This document shows, one piece after another, positions 15,014 through 24,422 of a DNA stretch of 64,000 nt. The stretch's first letter is position 1. Every line of letters starts with the position of its first letter. Below the pieces are notes generated by a model. It was not told the origin of the DNA. It worked only from the letters and a program-made list of their open reading frames with translations, and made no database searches. Both the position numbers and the translations under genes were made by a program. The stretch lies in NCBI GenBank assembly GCA_910585535.1, contig CAJUFK010000002.1:28896-92895 (forward strand). The letters run 5' to 3'. This DNA is from an uncultured Angelakisella sp. (GTDB taxonomy: Bacteria; Bacillota; Clostridia; Oscillospirales; Ruminococcaceae).

Positions 15014-16597
15014 TTACGCAAACTTCTCCACGACCTTATCCGCTGCGGCATCCATCCCAAGCTGGGACAGCCGCAGTACCTCGTCGCAGAAGGGCTGGAG
15101 GGTAAACTCCAGCCCAGGCTCGTCCTGGTCCATAAGGATGCCGGTGATGCGAAATCCCAGCGCCGCCTTTTTCTCCTTCAGCCTCTGGATAAACCCTTCG
15201 CTGAGGCCGCAGTACCCATCGGTGATGAAGGCGATGTCGGCGTTGCGGTACTCATTCTCCTCCATCAGCCGGATGGCCTCATTCAGCGGCGTCTCGTAGT
15301 CGGTACCGCCATTTAGGAATCCGCAGTTCTGGGCGTCCTCCATGATCTGCCAGGTGGTCGCCTGCCCGGCTGGGTAGTGGTCGGTGTGAAAATCCCCCCG
15401 GCGGGCAAAGCGGATGAACGCAAAGGCCGCCTTGTCCAGCTGGGTCACCAGCAGGAGGGCGTAGGCCACCGCCTTGCCCCAGGCGGCATTTTCCCCGGCG
15501 GTGGAGCCGGACTGGTCCAGGCAGACGATCTTGGGGCCTCTCCCCTTGCAGACCTTCTCCCGGCGGGCGTACTGCTTCAGCTTCTTCTGCTGGTACTTGC
15601 GGATAAACAGCGGTATCGTCTCCGGCAGGGCCAGAAGGGAGAACTCGGAGGAGATGAGCCTGCCGAAGTCGTTCCCCAGCTCCAGGCCGTACTTCTCGCC
15701 CCGGCCGTAGGAAAAACCGTTCATCCGCTTCTGGCGGATCATCTCCTTCATCCGGCCCAGATACCGGGCGATCTCCAGCAGGACGGCGTTCTGCCGCACC
15801 TGCTCCACCAGCTTCCGGTCCTGTTCCATAGAGGATTCCTGTCCGGCTTCATCCCCCCAGGCCCGGATAATGTCCTGGGCCTGCCGGGCGCGGTCGAAGG
15901 CAGCCTCCGCCGCCTGAACAATGATCTGATTGGCCGCCTTGTTCCCCAAAAGGTTGTCCCTTGCCATCTGCCCCAGCCGTTCCAGCTGCTTTTCCTTCTG
16001 GAAAAGGAGGTTACCCTGGGCCAGCAGCTTCTTTTCCTCGCCAGGGGACAAAGGCACCCGTTCCTGCTTTTTCGCCAGCTGCCGGACCCGGACCAGCCTT
16101 TGCTGCTGCTTCTGCTTCTGGACCTCCAGGGCGTCCAGGGTCTTTTTCTCCCCGTTGGCCGCCTCCAGCAGCTCCTCCAGATGGTCGCTGATCTGCCGCA
16201 TGAACTCCTCGGTGGCCTCCATGGAGGGAAAGGCTTTCCCCTCGCAGTCGGCCTTTACCGCCGGAAAATCCGGCTGCTGCATCATCTTATCCAGAATATA
16301 GCGGTTGAACCGCCGCACCTTGGGGGACAGCTCCGATTCCTCGTTGTGGCGGAGGGTGAGGGCGTAGAAGCTCTGGAACACATCTCTGGAAAGGTTTTTC
16401 ACCACCGGCAGCCTGGCAGCGGCGGCGCTTTCGATCTCCTCCAGAACAGCGGAGTTTTGGCGGAGCCGGCGGTAAGTCTCGTCCTCCACCCGCAGGGAGC
16501 GGAGGACCTGGTCCTTTTGGGGCGGCAGACGGTCCGGCAGGGCCTGGAACCAGCCGCTTTGGGTGAGGTCATCGACGCTTTGAAAAATATTCCGCAT
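15014..16597 (-). CDS. VWA-domain protein, ViaA/CoxE-like partner of MoxR ATPase
   Basis: 527 residues. The C-terminal third is a von Willebrand A domain with the metal-binding DQSGST motif (about residue 365) and the later NGGTDYETPL threonine and ITDGYC aspartate of the MIDAS site. The N-terminal two thirds are helical and charged with coiled-coil stretches. The MoxR/RavA-type ATPase lies upstream in the operon with SSB between them. Such ATPase/VWA pairs act as chaperones for metal insertion or complex remodelling; why a mobile element carries one is unclear. Confidence 0.82.
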   Translation of the reverse strand: MRNIFQSVDDLTQSGWFQALPDRLPPQKDQVLRSLRVEDETYRRLRQNSAVLEEIESAAAARLPVVKNLSRDVFQSFYALTLRHNEESELSPKVRRFNRYILDKMMQQPDFPAVKADCEGKAFPSMEATEEFMRQISDHLEELLEAANGEKKTLDALEVQKQKQQQRLVRVRQLAKKQERVPLSPGEEKKLLAQGNLLFQKEKQLERLGQMARDNLLGNKAANQIIVQAAEAAFDRARQAQDIIRAWGDEAGQESSMEQDRKLVEQVRQNAVLLEIARYLGRMKEMIRQKRMNGFSYGRGEKYGLELGNDFGRLISSEFSLLALPETIPLFIRKYQQKKLKQYARREKVCKGRGPKIVCLDQSGSTAGENAAWGKAVAYALLLVTQLDKAAFAFIRFARRGDFHTDHYPAGQATTWQIMEDAQNCGFLNGGTDYETPLNEAIRLMEENEYRNADIAFITDGYCGLSEGFIQRLKEKKAALGFRITGILMDQDEPGLEFTLQPFCDEVLRLSQLGMDAAADKVVEKFA

Positions 16598-16674
16598 GAA
16601 GAACCTTCTTTCTGTCGGTCTGTCAAAAGGGGGGAGCCGGCGCTCCCCCCTGTCTGTTTTATCGTGTGCTGAAG

Positions 16675-17091
16675 CTACCAGTTCAGGTCCTCCGGCACAT
16701 CCCCGGCGAAGGGGTCAAACTCCTCTGCAGCGGGGACATCGGGGGACGGGCGGTTGGCCTGCTGGTCTTCTCTGGGCTTGTCCCCCAGGGAGAAGCTCAG
16801 ACGCTCCGCCACGATGCGGACCCCCTCGTGCTTGCTGCCGTTTTTGTCGGTCCAAGGGCGGGTCTCCAGATGCCCCTCGATCTCAATGGGCTTGCCCTTG
16901 TGGAAATACTTCCCGGCAAACTCGGCGTTCCCCCGCCAGGCTTCCACATTGAAGAAGTCGGCGGTGTCTTTGTCCTTGGAAAACTTCCTGCGGACGGCCA
17001 GCCGGAGGGATGCCACGGTGACGCCGGACTGGGTGGTGCGGATCTCAGGGTCGGCGGTGAGATGACCGGAAATGACGACCATGTTAGTCAT
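16675..17091 (-). CDS. ssb: Single-stranded DNA-binding protein
   Basis: 138 residues from the ATG at 17091 (AAGGAGG upstream). OB-fold pattern of bacterial SSB: NMVVISGHLTADPEIR, VASLRLAVRRKF, FFNVEAWRGNAEFAGKYFHKG and IEIEGHLETRPW. The tail is short and acidic but ends EDLNW rather than the usual DDDIPF, so contacts with host SSB partners may differ. Located between RavA- and ViaA-like genes. Likely coats transferred single-stranded DNA and works with the Rad52-like protein. Confidence 0.9.
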   Translation of the reverse strand: MTNMVVISGHLTADPEIRTTQSGVTVASLRLAVRRKFSKDKDTADFFNVEAWRGNAEFAGKYFHKGKPIEIEGHLETRPWTDKNGSKHEGVRIVAERLSFSLGDKPREDQQANRPSPDVPAAEEFDPFAGDVPEDLNW

Positions 17092-17110
17092 AAGTAGAAC
17101 CTCCTTGTGT

Positions 17111-18469
17111 TCAGCCGGGCAGCTGCGCCATTTCGGGCAGCGGGACATAGGTAAAGCCAACGGTATCGCTGGCGCCGCGGTTCTTCTCCTCCAGGAGGGA
17201 AAGCAGCTCTTCCAGATCACGGCTGTCCGCATCGGTGCGGGCCTCGCCCCGGATGGCGAGGAACTGCTGGTAGATGGTGAGCAGCTCCTCCCGGAACTTT
17301 CGGATGGCCTTGACCCCCGCCGTGCCGTGGTCCTGCTGGAAGGCTTCGTAGGATTCCAGCGCCATGGCCCGGAGGCTGTCGATCCGCTCCTTTAAGGGAT
17401 TCTCGCAGATGCTTTTGAGGATTTGTTCGATCTGGGGCAGTTCCTCCGGGGTGGTCCAAAGGTAGGCGCCCAGAACCAGCAGGTCGGAGACCTGTACCTC
17501 GGTCCGGCCCTCCAGCCAGGCCTGGGCCTGGACGATGGGGGTAAAGCCGAAATATTTCCGGTCGGAGACATGGATGCCCTTGCGGCGAAGCTCGCAGAGG
17601 ATGTCGTCCATCACCTCATTGACGGCGGCGGGTACGGTGACCGCCGCCACCTTCCGCTGCATCTCTTGCAGCTCCTCCAGGGTGATGGCGGAGACAGCCG
17701 CGTCCCTCGTCCCCCTCTGCTTTTTCGCCAGCATCGCCAGCCGGGTATCCCGGTCCTGGACATACTGGGTGATGACCTTCAGCTCGAACCGGTCATAGAG
17801 GGGCCGGAGGATGCTCTCGGCGGGGTCGGAGAAGTTGGGGATCTCGTTGGAGGCGGCAAAGAAGGAGACGGCGGGGATCTTCCGGGTGACCCCCTCGTTG
17901 GTGTACTCCCGCTCGTTGAGGGCGGTGAGCAAGGCGTTCAGCAGGCCGTCGTTGGCCTTAAAGACCTCGTCCAGGAAAATGATGTGGCTCTCCGGGATCT
18001 TTCCTTCGGTGAGGATGCTGGGCCTGCCGTGGCCCGCCTGTCCCATGGCCTGACGGTACTTTTCCAGCCGGGACGCCGCCTCCAGAAAGGACTGGTAGTT
18101 CTTTTCGCCGGGGGCGGACTCGTAGTTCTGGTGGCTGATCCTGGCGTCCTGATACAGCCTCTGGTAGGAGGGGTCATCCTCCAGCACCGAGGCGGGGACG
18201 CCGCCGGGGATGAGGCTCCCCAGGTCCAGACGGCCGAAAAGCTGTTCCTCGTCCGTCCCCTTGGAAAGGGTGTACTTGAACTGCCTGGTCCCCCGGATGC
18301 GCTCCCGGAACAGGTCCACCGCATAGCTTTTGGCCTGGCCGGTGCCTCCCAGGATGAACAGGTTCTTCCGGGTGAGCAGGGCGATGGCGATGTACCGGAT
18401 CAGCTGGGCGCGCTCGGCGACCTGCGCGTTGACCTGGGACATCAGGGCAACCATTTTCTCTCTCAACAT
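17111..18469 (-). CDS. MoxR/RavA-like AAA+ ATPase
   Basis: 452 residues. AAA+ core with a variant P-loop GGTGQAKS (about 41-48), Walker B HIIFLDEVFK (about 173-182), sensor 1 SFFAASNEIPN and Arg finger region ILRPLYDRFELKV. The lid and C-terminal helical region follow. GGAGGTCGTTTT precedes the ATG. RavA-type MoxR ATPases work with a VWA protein, present at 15014-16597. Confidence 0.85.
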   Translation of the reverse strand: MLREKMVALMSQVNAQVAERAQLIRYIAIALLTRKNLFILGGTGQAKSYAVDLFRERIRGTRQFKYTLSKGTDEEQLFGRLDLGSLIPGGVPASVLEDDPSYQRLYQDARISHQNYESAPGEKNYQSFLEAASRLEKYRQAMGQAGHGRPSILTEGKIPESHIIFLDEVFKANDGLLNALLTALNEREYTNEGVTRKIPAVSFFAASNEIPNFSDPAESILRPLYDRFELKVITQYVQDRDTRLAMLAKKQRGTRDAAVSAITLEELQEMQRKVAAVTVPAAVNEVMDDILCELRRKGIHVSDRKYFGFTPIVQAQAWLEGRTEVQVSDLLVLGAYLWTTPEELPQIEQILKSICENPLKERIDSLRAMALESYEAFQQDHGTAGVKAIRKFREELLTIYQQFLAIRGEARTDADSRDLEELLSLLEEKNRGASDTVGFTYVPLPEMAQLPG

Positions 18470-18516
18470 AAAACGACCTCCTTTTTTGTGTGAAGCCTTT
18501 CGGCTCGGAACCTTTT

Positions 18517-18837
18517 TTACGCCGCAAAAGCCATTTCCCGGAGGGAGACTTCCTGCAGGCTCATTTCGTTGGTCCGCAGACGGTCTCGCTCCTTCCGGTA
18601 GGAGGAAGCGGCGGCATCCATCAGGGCAAAGGCAAGGGGCGGAAAATCGCCTTTCCGGGGCGGGGGCAGCTCGTCATACTGCTGGACGGCGGCCAGGTAG
18701 CCCAGGATCACTTCGCTGTAAAACTCCTCTTCGGGGAGGTTGTTTGCGTGGAGATACCGGAAAACCAGGTCGTGGTGCCGGGCGGCAAATTCGCTTTGGG
18801 CCGGGGTCAATGGGTGTAGCTCCTGCTTTTCATTCAT
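18517..18837 (-). CDS. Sigma-70 region 2-like small protein
   Basis: 106 residues. The segment FAARHHDLVFRYLHANNLPEEEFYSEVILGYLAAVQQYDE resembles sigma-70 region 2 (core binding and -10 recognition), followed by FALMDAAASSYRKERDR. There is no region 4, so it cannot be a complete sigma factor; it may be an anti-sigma decoy or a regulator of transcription of the element. Assignment rests on pattern only. Confidence 0.5.
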   Translation of the reverse strand: MNEKQELHPLTPAQSEFAARHHDLVFRYLHANNLPEEEFYSEVILGYLAAVQQYDELPPPRKGDFPPLAFALMDAAASSYRKERDRLRTNEMSLQEVSLREMAFAA

Positions 18838-18850
18838 TCTCTTTTCCTCC

Positions 18851-19987
18851 TTACGCGGCTTTCGCCGGTTTCTTTTTGGCCTTTTGGGCGGCCTTTGCCG
18901 CCTGTTTCCTGCTGGGGGTCTGGAAAAAGGACTGCTCCCCGCCGGACACCAAAAGCAGGCCGGTATCGGAGACGGTGAGCCGGATGGGACCGGTCATGGC
19001 CCGGACCCCTTGGAACAGCTTTCTCCCCTGGTAGCAGAAGCCCTCCGGGGGCGTGACAGCCGTCACCTGGGCGGGGACTTCGTTTTTGGCGCTCCCCGCC
19101 GCGCTTTCGCAGGAAAGGGAGAGCAGCCCCAAAGAAAAGACCAGGTTGACCAGGGTGGAGCTGTTTTCCGCCAGGGCGTTGACGCCGTCCAGAGCTTCGC
19201 GGAACAGGGCGGCGTCCACCACCGCCTCATACTGTCTGTTCACGCAGGAAAGGACGCTGTCCACATCCAGGTAGCTGCCGGTCCCCAACCGTACGGCAAA
19301 GGTCATGGCCTGTTCCGGGCTTCGGAAAACCGCCTGTTTTCCATCGCTGGAAAGGAGCAGCGTTTCCTCGTCGCCCGCCAGCCCCGCCAAAAGGGAGAGG
19401 GCGGAGGCGGGAATGAGCAGCCCGGCAGGACTTCCGCCGGCGTTTTCCCTCCGCACCGAGGAAAGGACGCTGCCGTCACAGCCGACGGCCCGCAGGGAAT
19501 CCGGGGTCAGCTCCAGCTTGACACACTGCATCACCGAGCTGCCGCTCCTTGCCGCCGCAAAGGCGGTCTGTTTGGCAAGGCTCCTGATGCCGCTGATCTC
19601 CACCTCCCCCGCCGGTTGGGGAAACTGCGGGACAGGAAAATCATCGGCGGGGAGACAGGCGATCTGATACCGGGTGCTGCCGCTGGAGACCTCAAGCTGA
19701 TTCTGAGGAAGAAGCTGCACCTCAACGGTCTGGCCCCCCAGCAGGGAGAGCATCTCCGCAAACAGCTTTGCGTTCACCACCGCCCGGCCGCTTCGGACCA
19801 CCGGGGCGGCCACGGTGCAGGTGATGGAAAGGTTCAGGTCTGTGGCGGCAAGGAACAGCTCGTAGTTTTCGGCATCGGCGGAAAGCAGGATGCCGGTGAG
19901 GGCTTCCACGGTGGAGGAGGAAGCGGCGGCCTTTGCCGTTCGCTTCACTGCCGCCAACAGGGTCTTTCGGTCACAGGAAAATACCAT
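18851..19987 (-). CDS. dnaN: DNA polymerase III beta sliding clamp homologue
   Basis: 378 residues, the normal DnaN length. N-terminal MVFSCDRKTLLAAVKRTAKAA and LTGILLSADAENYELFLAATDLNLSITC match domain I of the beta clamp; CLPADDFP-type and CDGSVLSS-type segments mark domains II and III. The tail is replaced by a Lys/Ala-rich stretch instead of the usual hydrophobic end. Sits in an operon with SSB and a helicase. A mobile clamp may recruit host polymerase to the element or compete with the host clamp. Confidence 0.85.
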   Translation of the reverse strand: MVFSCDRKTLLAAVKRTAKAAASSSTVEALTGILLSADAENYELFLAATDLNLSITCTVAAPVVRSGRAVVNAKLFAEMLSLLGGQTVEVQLLPQNQLEVSSGSTRYQIACLPADDFPVPQFPQPAGEVEISGIRSLAKQTAFAAARSGSSVMQCVKLELTPDSLRAVGCDGSVLSSVRRENAGGSPAGLLIPASALSLLAGLAGDEETLLLSSDGKQAVFRSPEQAMTFAVRLGTGSYLDVDSVLSCVNRQYEAVVDAALFREALDGVNALAENSSTLVNLVFSLGLLSLSCESAAGSAKNEVPAQVTAVTPPEGFCYQGRKLFQGVRAMTGPIRLTVSDTGLLLVSGGEQSFFQTPSRKQAAKAAQKAKKKPAKAA

Positions 19988-20002
19988 AGCAAAACAACTC
20001 CT

Positions 20003-23000
20003 TTAGGCTGGTTGGTCAAAGAAGCTCAGCTGCTCTTCGCAGAACTGCGGTTCGACTTTTCTGCCCCGCCGGTGAAAAGAAGCGGCAAAGAGGAACACCG
20101 GCTCCTTTGGCGGGCGGGTCAGGCTGGGGAGTTCCTTGTGGGGGATGGGCTCTGGCAGCTTCAGGACAGGGGCCGGACAGGCCGGGGCCTTTGTCTCCGG
20201 GGGCTTCAACACCGCCATTTTTCTGAATACGGCGGCAAGGTCCTCCACCTCGCTCTGGATGCCCAGGGTCAGTTCCCTGGCCAGCTGGGAGGTGAGGTCC
20301 CGGCAGTCGCTCATGGCCGCTAAGCCCTCATCGGTGACATTTCCCTCCAGGACGCCGGCGGCCGCCAGCTTGCTGGCCATCAGGCGCATCGCCCTGGCCT
20401 GTATCGTGTCCTTGTAGAAGAAAAAGTACACCTCGATGCGGGGGGCGGTCTGGTTGATCCGCCAGCTGCGGCGGCTGGACTGCCGGAGGGTGAAGAGGTT
20501 ATAGGCGATGTTGTAGTAAACGATGGTGGTAAAGGCGTTGAGATCCAGCCCCGTCTCCACCAGGGTGGGGTTGGTGATGAGGATACGCACCCCCGCCCGG
20601 AGCTTCTTTTCCATCCACTCCTCCCGTTTCTGGGGGGATACGGTGGCGGGCAGCACCGCCGCCGGGAATCCGTGGCGGGCAAAGAGGGCTGACAGCTTCT
20701 GCTGGGTGTCGATCCGTACCCAGCTGGTGTAAACGAGAACATTTTCCCCCCGGTCCATCTTCCTCCGAACCAGCTCCAGCAGCTTCAGGTCCTTCTGGTG
20801 CAGCTCGTCGATGCCGGAAAGGCTGGCGGGAGTGACCACGGCGGTTTTCCTGTTCCGCGGGTCCAGGATAGGAGGCTGGTCGTAGGGCTGGTCCGGGTAG
20901 ACGGTGAGCAGCCCCAGAAGGGCGCTCATCACCTTCCGGCTGATCTCCTGCTCCACATGAAGTACCCGGCGAAATTCCTGCTCCAGACGCAGGTATTCGG
21001 CGCGGATGTCCTCCCGCATTTCCAGTTCTACCGGGATCTCCTCGTACTCCGGCAGCTCCTTTCCCATATCGGCCAGGGAGAGAAAAACCGCGTTTTCCAG
21101 CAGGAACCGGGAGTAAACTAAAGGGGACACCCCCGGCAGCTGGCGCTCCCGGAGCTTTCGCTTATAGGTCCGGCGCTTGGCGTTGCAGTCCTGGCAGGAG
21201 ATGTCGTAGACCGATTCCACCACGCCGTACTCCTTGGAAAAGCGCCCGGAGGCGTGGTAGCTCTGGCCGTCCTGCTCCATCCGCTCCGGCAAAATCCGGT
21301 ACAGCAGATGGAAGATGCCGGAGGCGTAGCCGTTGATGAGGGTGGCGGTCATGCCGATGACCTTGTCCACCGTGCGGACGATCTCCCCCATGGCGTCCCC
21401 CTGGCCGCTGTCGTTGTTGTACTGGTGCAGCTCGTCCAGGATCGCGCCGTCGATCTTCCCTTTCATCTTCCGTTTGATGTAGCTGCTGAGGGGGAACCGC
21501 CGGACGGCCCCTGCCGCCAGGTAAAAGGCGTCGGGGGAATCGCAGACCGCTTCGATCTGCTCTTTGATTTGCGGGGACTTGGCCAGGAAAAGATACTGGT
21601 AAGCAAACCGCCGGTGGACGAAGCCGAAGCCCCCGACGCTGACCCAATCGGTCTGCATGGCGGCGGAGGACAAAGGCGACCAGAGAACGGCCCCGCAGCC
21701 GCGGCACTTGTGGTTTTTGCGGTTCTCCCGGAGGAAATCAGGGGCTTCTGCGGGGACGGTGTAGGTGACGCCATCCTTGGAGAGGTCCAACAGGATGGGC
21801 CTGCCGCATTCCGGGCAGACGAACCGCTCCTTCACCCGGCTCCAGAGGACCGAGGGATAGCGGGCATAGCCGTCACGGGCCTTCTCCTTGCTGATAACGG
21901 CGAAAGCGGTCTTTCTCTCCTGCTGGTAAGCCTGGTAAAACCGGCGCAACTCCGCCATGCTGCCGATGACAGCGGCGGCGGCGTTGGGAATGGCCTCTCC
22001 GATCTCCCGCACCCACTTCTTCGCCACATGGCTGGGGCAGAGGATGAGGTTGAAGGACTTTTCCTTTCCAGCCCCCCGGTGGCTGGCGTAGAGGGCGGCG
22101 GCGCCGATCTTGCTCTTCCCTGACCCGCATTCCGCCACGATGACTGCCGGTTCACGGCGGTCCACCTTCCGCTTGAGGGCTTCGGCGGCGGCAAGCTGGG
22201 CGGGGTACAGGCTGTACCCGCAGTTCTGGCGAATGGTCTCGTTGACCTCTAATACCGCCGGGGAAAGGGATTCCGTCTCCGGGTCGAAGAGGGGGCGGAA
22301 CTGCCCCTTGATCCGCCGGGCGATGGTGACGCCGAACCGGCTGAGGTACTGGGAAACGGTGCGGACCTTCTCAAAGGCGGCGGAGTTTTCCGGGGTCGCC
22401 CCTGGGATGGCGATGGCGCCGGTTTTCAGCCCTTCCTCCAGCACCTCAATGAGGTTTTGGTCCTCCGGGGAGCAGGCGAGCTGCCAGGCGTCAAAGCGGT
22501 GGTTGGGGGAAAAGACCTTCAGGGGGGTGAGGATCTCCTTTTGGATCAGCGTGTCCAGGAAGTAGTCCCGGAACTCCGGGATGAGGGGCGCGCCGGTGCG
22601 GCGGTCGATCTCCTCCAGCAGCCGGTCCCGGTCCCCCGGCGGGGTGAACAGGTAGCAGCTTCGCCGGGCGGGGAGCTCTTGCCGGTCCTCATCCCCGGCG
22701 GCCGTGGTCTCCGGGTCGTCCTGGAGAAAGAGGGTGGCTTCGGCGTAGACGCCATCCATGGAAAGACTGCGGTCGTAGCGTTTTGACAGGGTAGACATCT
22801 GGAGCCGGGGACCTTCGTCCTGTTCCAGCCGGATGTTCCCGCCGCCGCAGATGGCGTCGGACATGGCCCGCACCTGCTCCGGGTAGCCGCCCATGCGGAT
22901 GGCGGCCAGGGTCCGTCCGCCTCCCTTTGTGGTTTGGTAGACGATGGCATCGGCGTAGCACTCCAAAGAGATGCCCCGCCCGGCGTCCTGGTAAATGACC

Positions 23001-23023
23001 TTTACCAGATTGGGTTTCTGCAT
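20003..23023 (-). CDS. Large SF2 DEAD/DEAH-like helicase
   Basis: 1006 residues. The P-loop VAECGSGKS is at about 296-304; motif II reads AILDELHQYNND (DELH) near 530; motif III GMTATLINGY follows; the C-terminal RecA domain has VLVYTSWV, ILITNPTLVETGLDLN and the arginine-rich RQSSRRSWRINQ motif VI. A zinc-binding insert with CPEC and CRGCG pairs lies between the P-loop and motif II. First gene of the operon, behind leader B. Probably unwinds the element during replication or transfer; it is not a relaxase. Confidence 0.85.
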   Translation of the reverse strand: MQKPNLVKVIYQDAGRGISLECYADAIVYQTTKGGGRTLAAIRMGGYPEQVRAMSDAICGGGNIRLEQDEGPRLQMSTLSKRYDRSLSMDGVYAEATLFLQDDPETTAAGDEDRQELPARRSCYLFTPPGDRDRLLEEIDRRTGAPLIPEFRDYFLDTLIQKEILTPLKVFSPNHRFDAWQLACSPEDQNLIEVLEEGLKTGAIAIPGATPENSAAFEKVRTVSQYLSRFGVTIARRIKGQFRPLFDPETESLSPAVLEVNETIRQNCGYSLYPAQLAAAEALKRKVDRREPAVIVAECGSGKSKIGAAALYASHRGAGKEKSFNLILCPSHVAKKWVREIGEAIPNAAAAVIGSMAELRRFYQAYQQERKTAFAVISKEKARDGYARYPSVLWSRVKERFVCPECGRPILLDLSKDGVTYTVPAEAPDFLRENRKNHKCRGCGAVLWSPLSSAAMQTDWVSVGGFGFVHRRFAYQYLFLAKSPQIKEQIEAVCDSPDAFYLAAGAVRRFPLSSYIKRKMKGKIDGAILDELHQYNNDSGQGDAMGEIVRTVDKVIGMTATLINGYASGIFHLLYRILPERMEQDGQSYHASGRFSKEYGVVESVYDISCQDCNAKRRTYKRKLRERQLPGVSPLVYSRFLLENAVFLSLADMGKELPEYEEIPVELEMREDIRAEYLRLEQEFRRVLHVEQEISRKVMSALLGLLTVYPDQPYDQPPILDPRNRKTAVVTPASLSGIDELHQKDLKLLELVRRKMDRGENVLVYTSWVRIDTQQKLSALFARHGFPAAVLPATVSPQKREEWMEKKLRAGVRILITNPTLVETGLDLNAFTTIVYYNIAYNLFTLRQSSRRSWRINQTAPRIEVYFFFYKDTIQARAMRLMASKLAAAGVLEGNVTDEGLAAMSDCRDLTSQLARELTLGIQSEVEDLAAVFRKMAVLKPPETKAPACPAPVLKLPEPIPHKELPSLTRPPKEPVFLFAASFHRRGRKVEPQFCEEQLSFFDQPA

Positions 23024-23054
23024 TTCACTTTTGAACCTCCTTTTCTTTTTGTCC

Positions 23055-23224
23055 GCAGACAGAAAAAGGCCCCGGCCGGCCTGGTTTACAGGTGGTCGGG
23101 GTCTTGTCTGCCTTTTGCGGCGGTATGGCGGGTGTGAGTCCTGGGCGGTGTCTCCGGAGCAAAGCGGCCCCGCGATGTTACTCCTGCCTGGTTAAACTCA
23201 TACCTATCATACGGGTTTATTATA
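23055..23224 (-). promoter_or_regulatory. Leader B: promoter and attenuator-like hairpin of the helicase operon
   Basis: On the minus strand an extended -10 (TG, one base, TATAAT; complement of 23219-23224) starts a leader of about 180 nt. It contains the TATGA TAGG TATGA repeat and the terminator-like stem at 23055-23111 (GCAGACAAGACCCC pairing with GGGGCC and TCTGTCTGC segments). The whole segment aligns with leader A at 8938-9133. Confidence 0.65.
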
Positions 23225-23315
23225 ACATAGGGGGAGATGGGGTGTACACTTGCGGTTTAGGAAAGCACAATAGACTTTGGTACATAAAGTTAGATTCGGG
23301 ACATTTGTAATTCCA

Positions 23316-24422
23316 TCAGGGGCTATCATTAAAGAAGTGAACTAGGTAGTAGTCATCACAATATCTACAAGTTACCCCGCAAACTTCATTCGCACAATTA
23401 TAATATGTTAAATTAGCCCAGTGGTTAATAAATCCATCAAGCTTATTGTTTGGTATAATGTATAATGGAGTAAATGTACTATCTGATTCCATGGGAATGG
23501 TTTCTATATGCTTCCATAAATCAAGCAAATTTCCATCGTATGCCCCTCGAATGTATGCGTTTGTAACTTTTTTAATGAATTCTGTTGTTCCGGTTCGTCC
23601 AGTAATTTTAAAATGTGAGATACCTATATTATTATATATGGGTAAATCTTCAGGGCGGATAAAATTCATTTTTAGCCATATAGACATATCATTTCTACTA
23701 TTAGTGCAACAACCCATCGGATAATCGTCCGGTAGAACATCCGTGCTATCATAACCTAATGAATGCAACAAATAGCAATGATCACGAAAAATGCAACTTG
23801 TAGCTGAATAGGAGCCTGCGCTCTCATTATAAACACCATTTCCGCAAAACTCATTGACAATTAAAATCAGCTCAATATTTTGTTTGCAGCAGTAATCAGA
23901 TAATGACCGCAAAAAGGGAAAGTCGCGGTTTTTTGATAAGTTGCAGCACATCTTGTTTATAGAAAACATATCTCTCCATATTTTTACTTGTGTAACTGTC
24001 TCGATGCCTGCAATAGTGCTTAATTCCAGGTTTATAGTATCGCTAATATCCCGCACAAATGCAGCCATAATTGGCAATGTAACCGTAATAGTATCCACAC
24101 CGCAATCAACTAAAAAGCGAATATATTCCTTAATTTCCCGTTCGTGGTCAATAATATCCTTTTTAGTACCTACATTACTGGCATTTAGTGTGTAATCGAA
24201 GGCTATTCCCGCATCATGAAGTTTTTGAATGTGTTTTCTAAAATCACTTCGGCTTACATTTGGAATTCTAAATTTGGGGCGTGCAGTCAAATCTGAACTT
24301 TCTGCTCTTGATCCATATACCTCGGAAATTAAGTTGCCAGATGATATTTGTTTGCTACTGATTAGATATTCTAAGAGGTCAAAAGTGAAGTTGTATCCCA
24401 CCTTGAGAAAACTTTTCGCCAT
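23316..24422 (-). CDS. U32-peptidase-like TIM-barrel protein
   Basis: 368 residues from the ATG at 24422, where GGAGG lies 9 bases upstream; longer frames overlap the preceding gene. An alternating strand/helix pattern fits a TIM barrel. LILIVNEFCGNGVYN followed by CIFRDHCY and later PMGCC recall the conserved Asn-x-x-Cys and four-cysteine iron-sulfur cluster of U32 proteins (TrhP, RlhA, UbiU/UbiV), which hydroxylate RNA or quinones. The C-terminus adds NCANEVCGVTCRYCDDYY, another metal-like cluster. Last gene of an AT-rich four-gene set. Family call is by motif; substrate unknown. Confidence 0.55.
   Translation of the reverse strand: MAKSFLKVGYNFTFDLLEYLISSKQISSGNLISEVYGSRAESSDLTARPKFRIPNVSRSDFRKHIQKLHDAGIAFDYTLNASNVGTKKDIIDHEREIKEYIRFLVDCGVDTITVTLPIMAAFVRDISDTINLELSTIAGIETVTQVKIWRDMFSINKMCCNLSKNRDFPFLRSLSDYCCKQNIELILIVNEFCGNGVYNESAGSYSATSCIFRDHCYLLHSLGYDSTDVLPDDYPMGCCTNSRNDMSIWLKMNFIRPEDLPIYNNIGISHFKITGRTGTTEFIKKVTNAYIRGAYDGNLLDLWKHIETIPMESDSTFTPLYIIPNNKLDGFINHWANLTYYNCANEVCGVTCRYCDDYYLVHFFNDSP

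Noticed and set aside
16675..17232. Longer SSB start at 17232
   Set aside because: The extension overlaps the end of the RavA-like gene and lacks a ribosome site; the ATG at 17091 has AAGGAGG.
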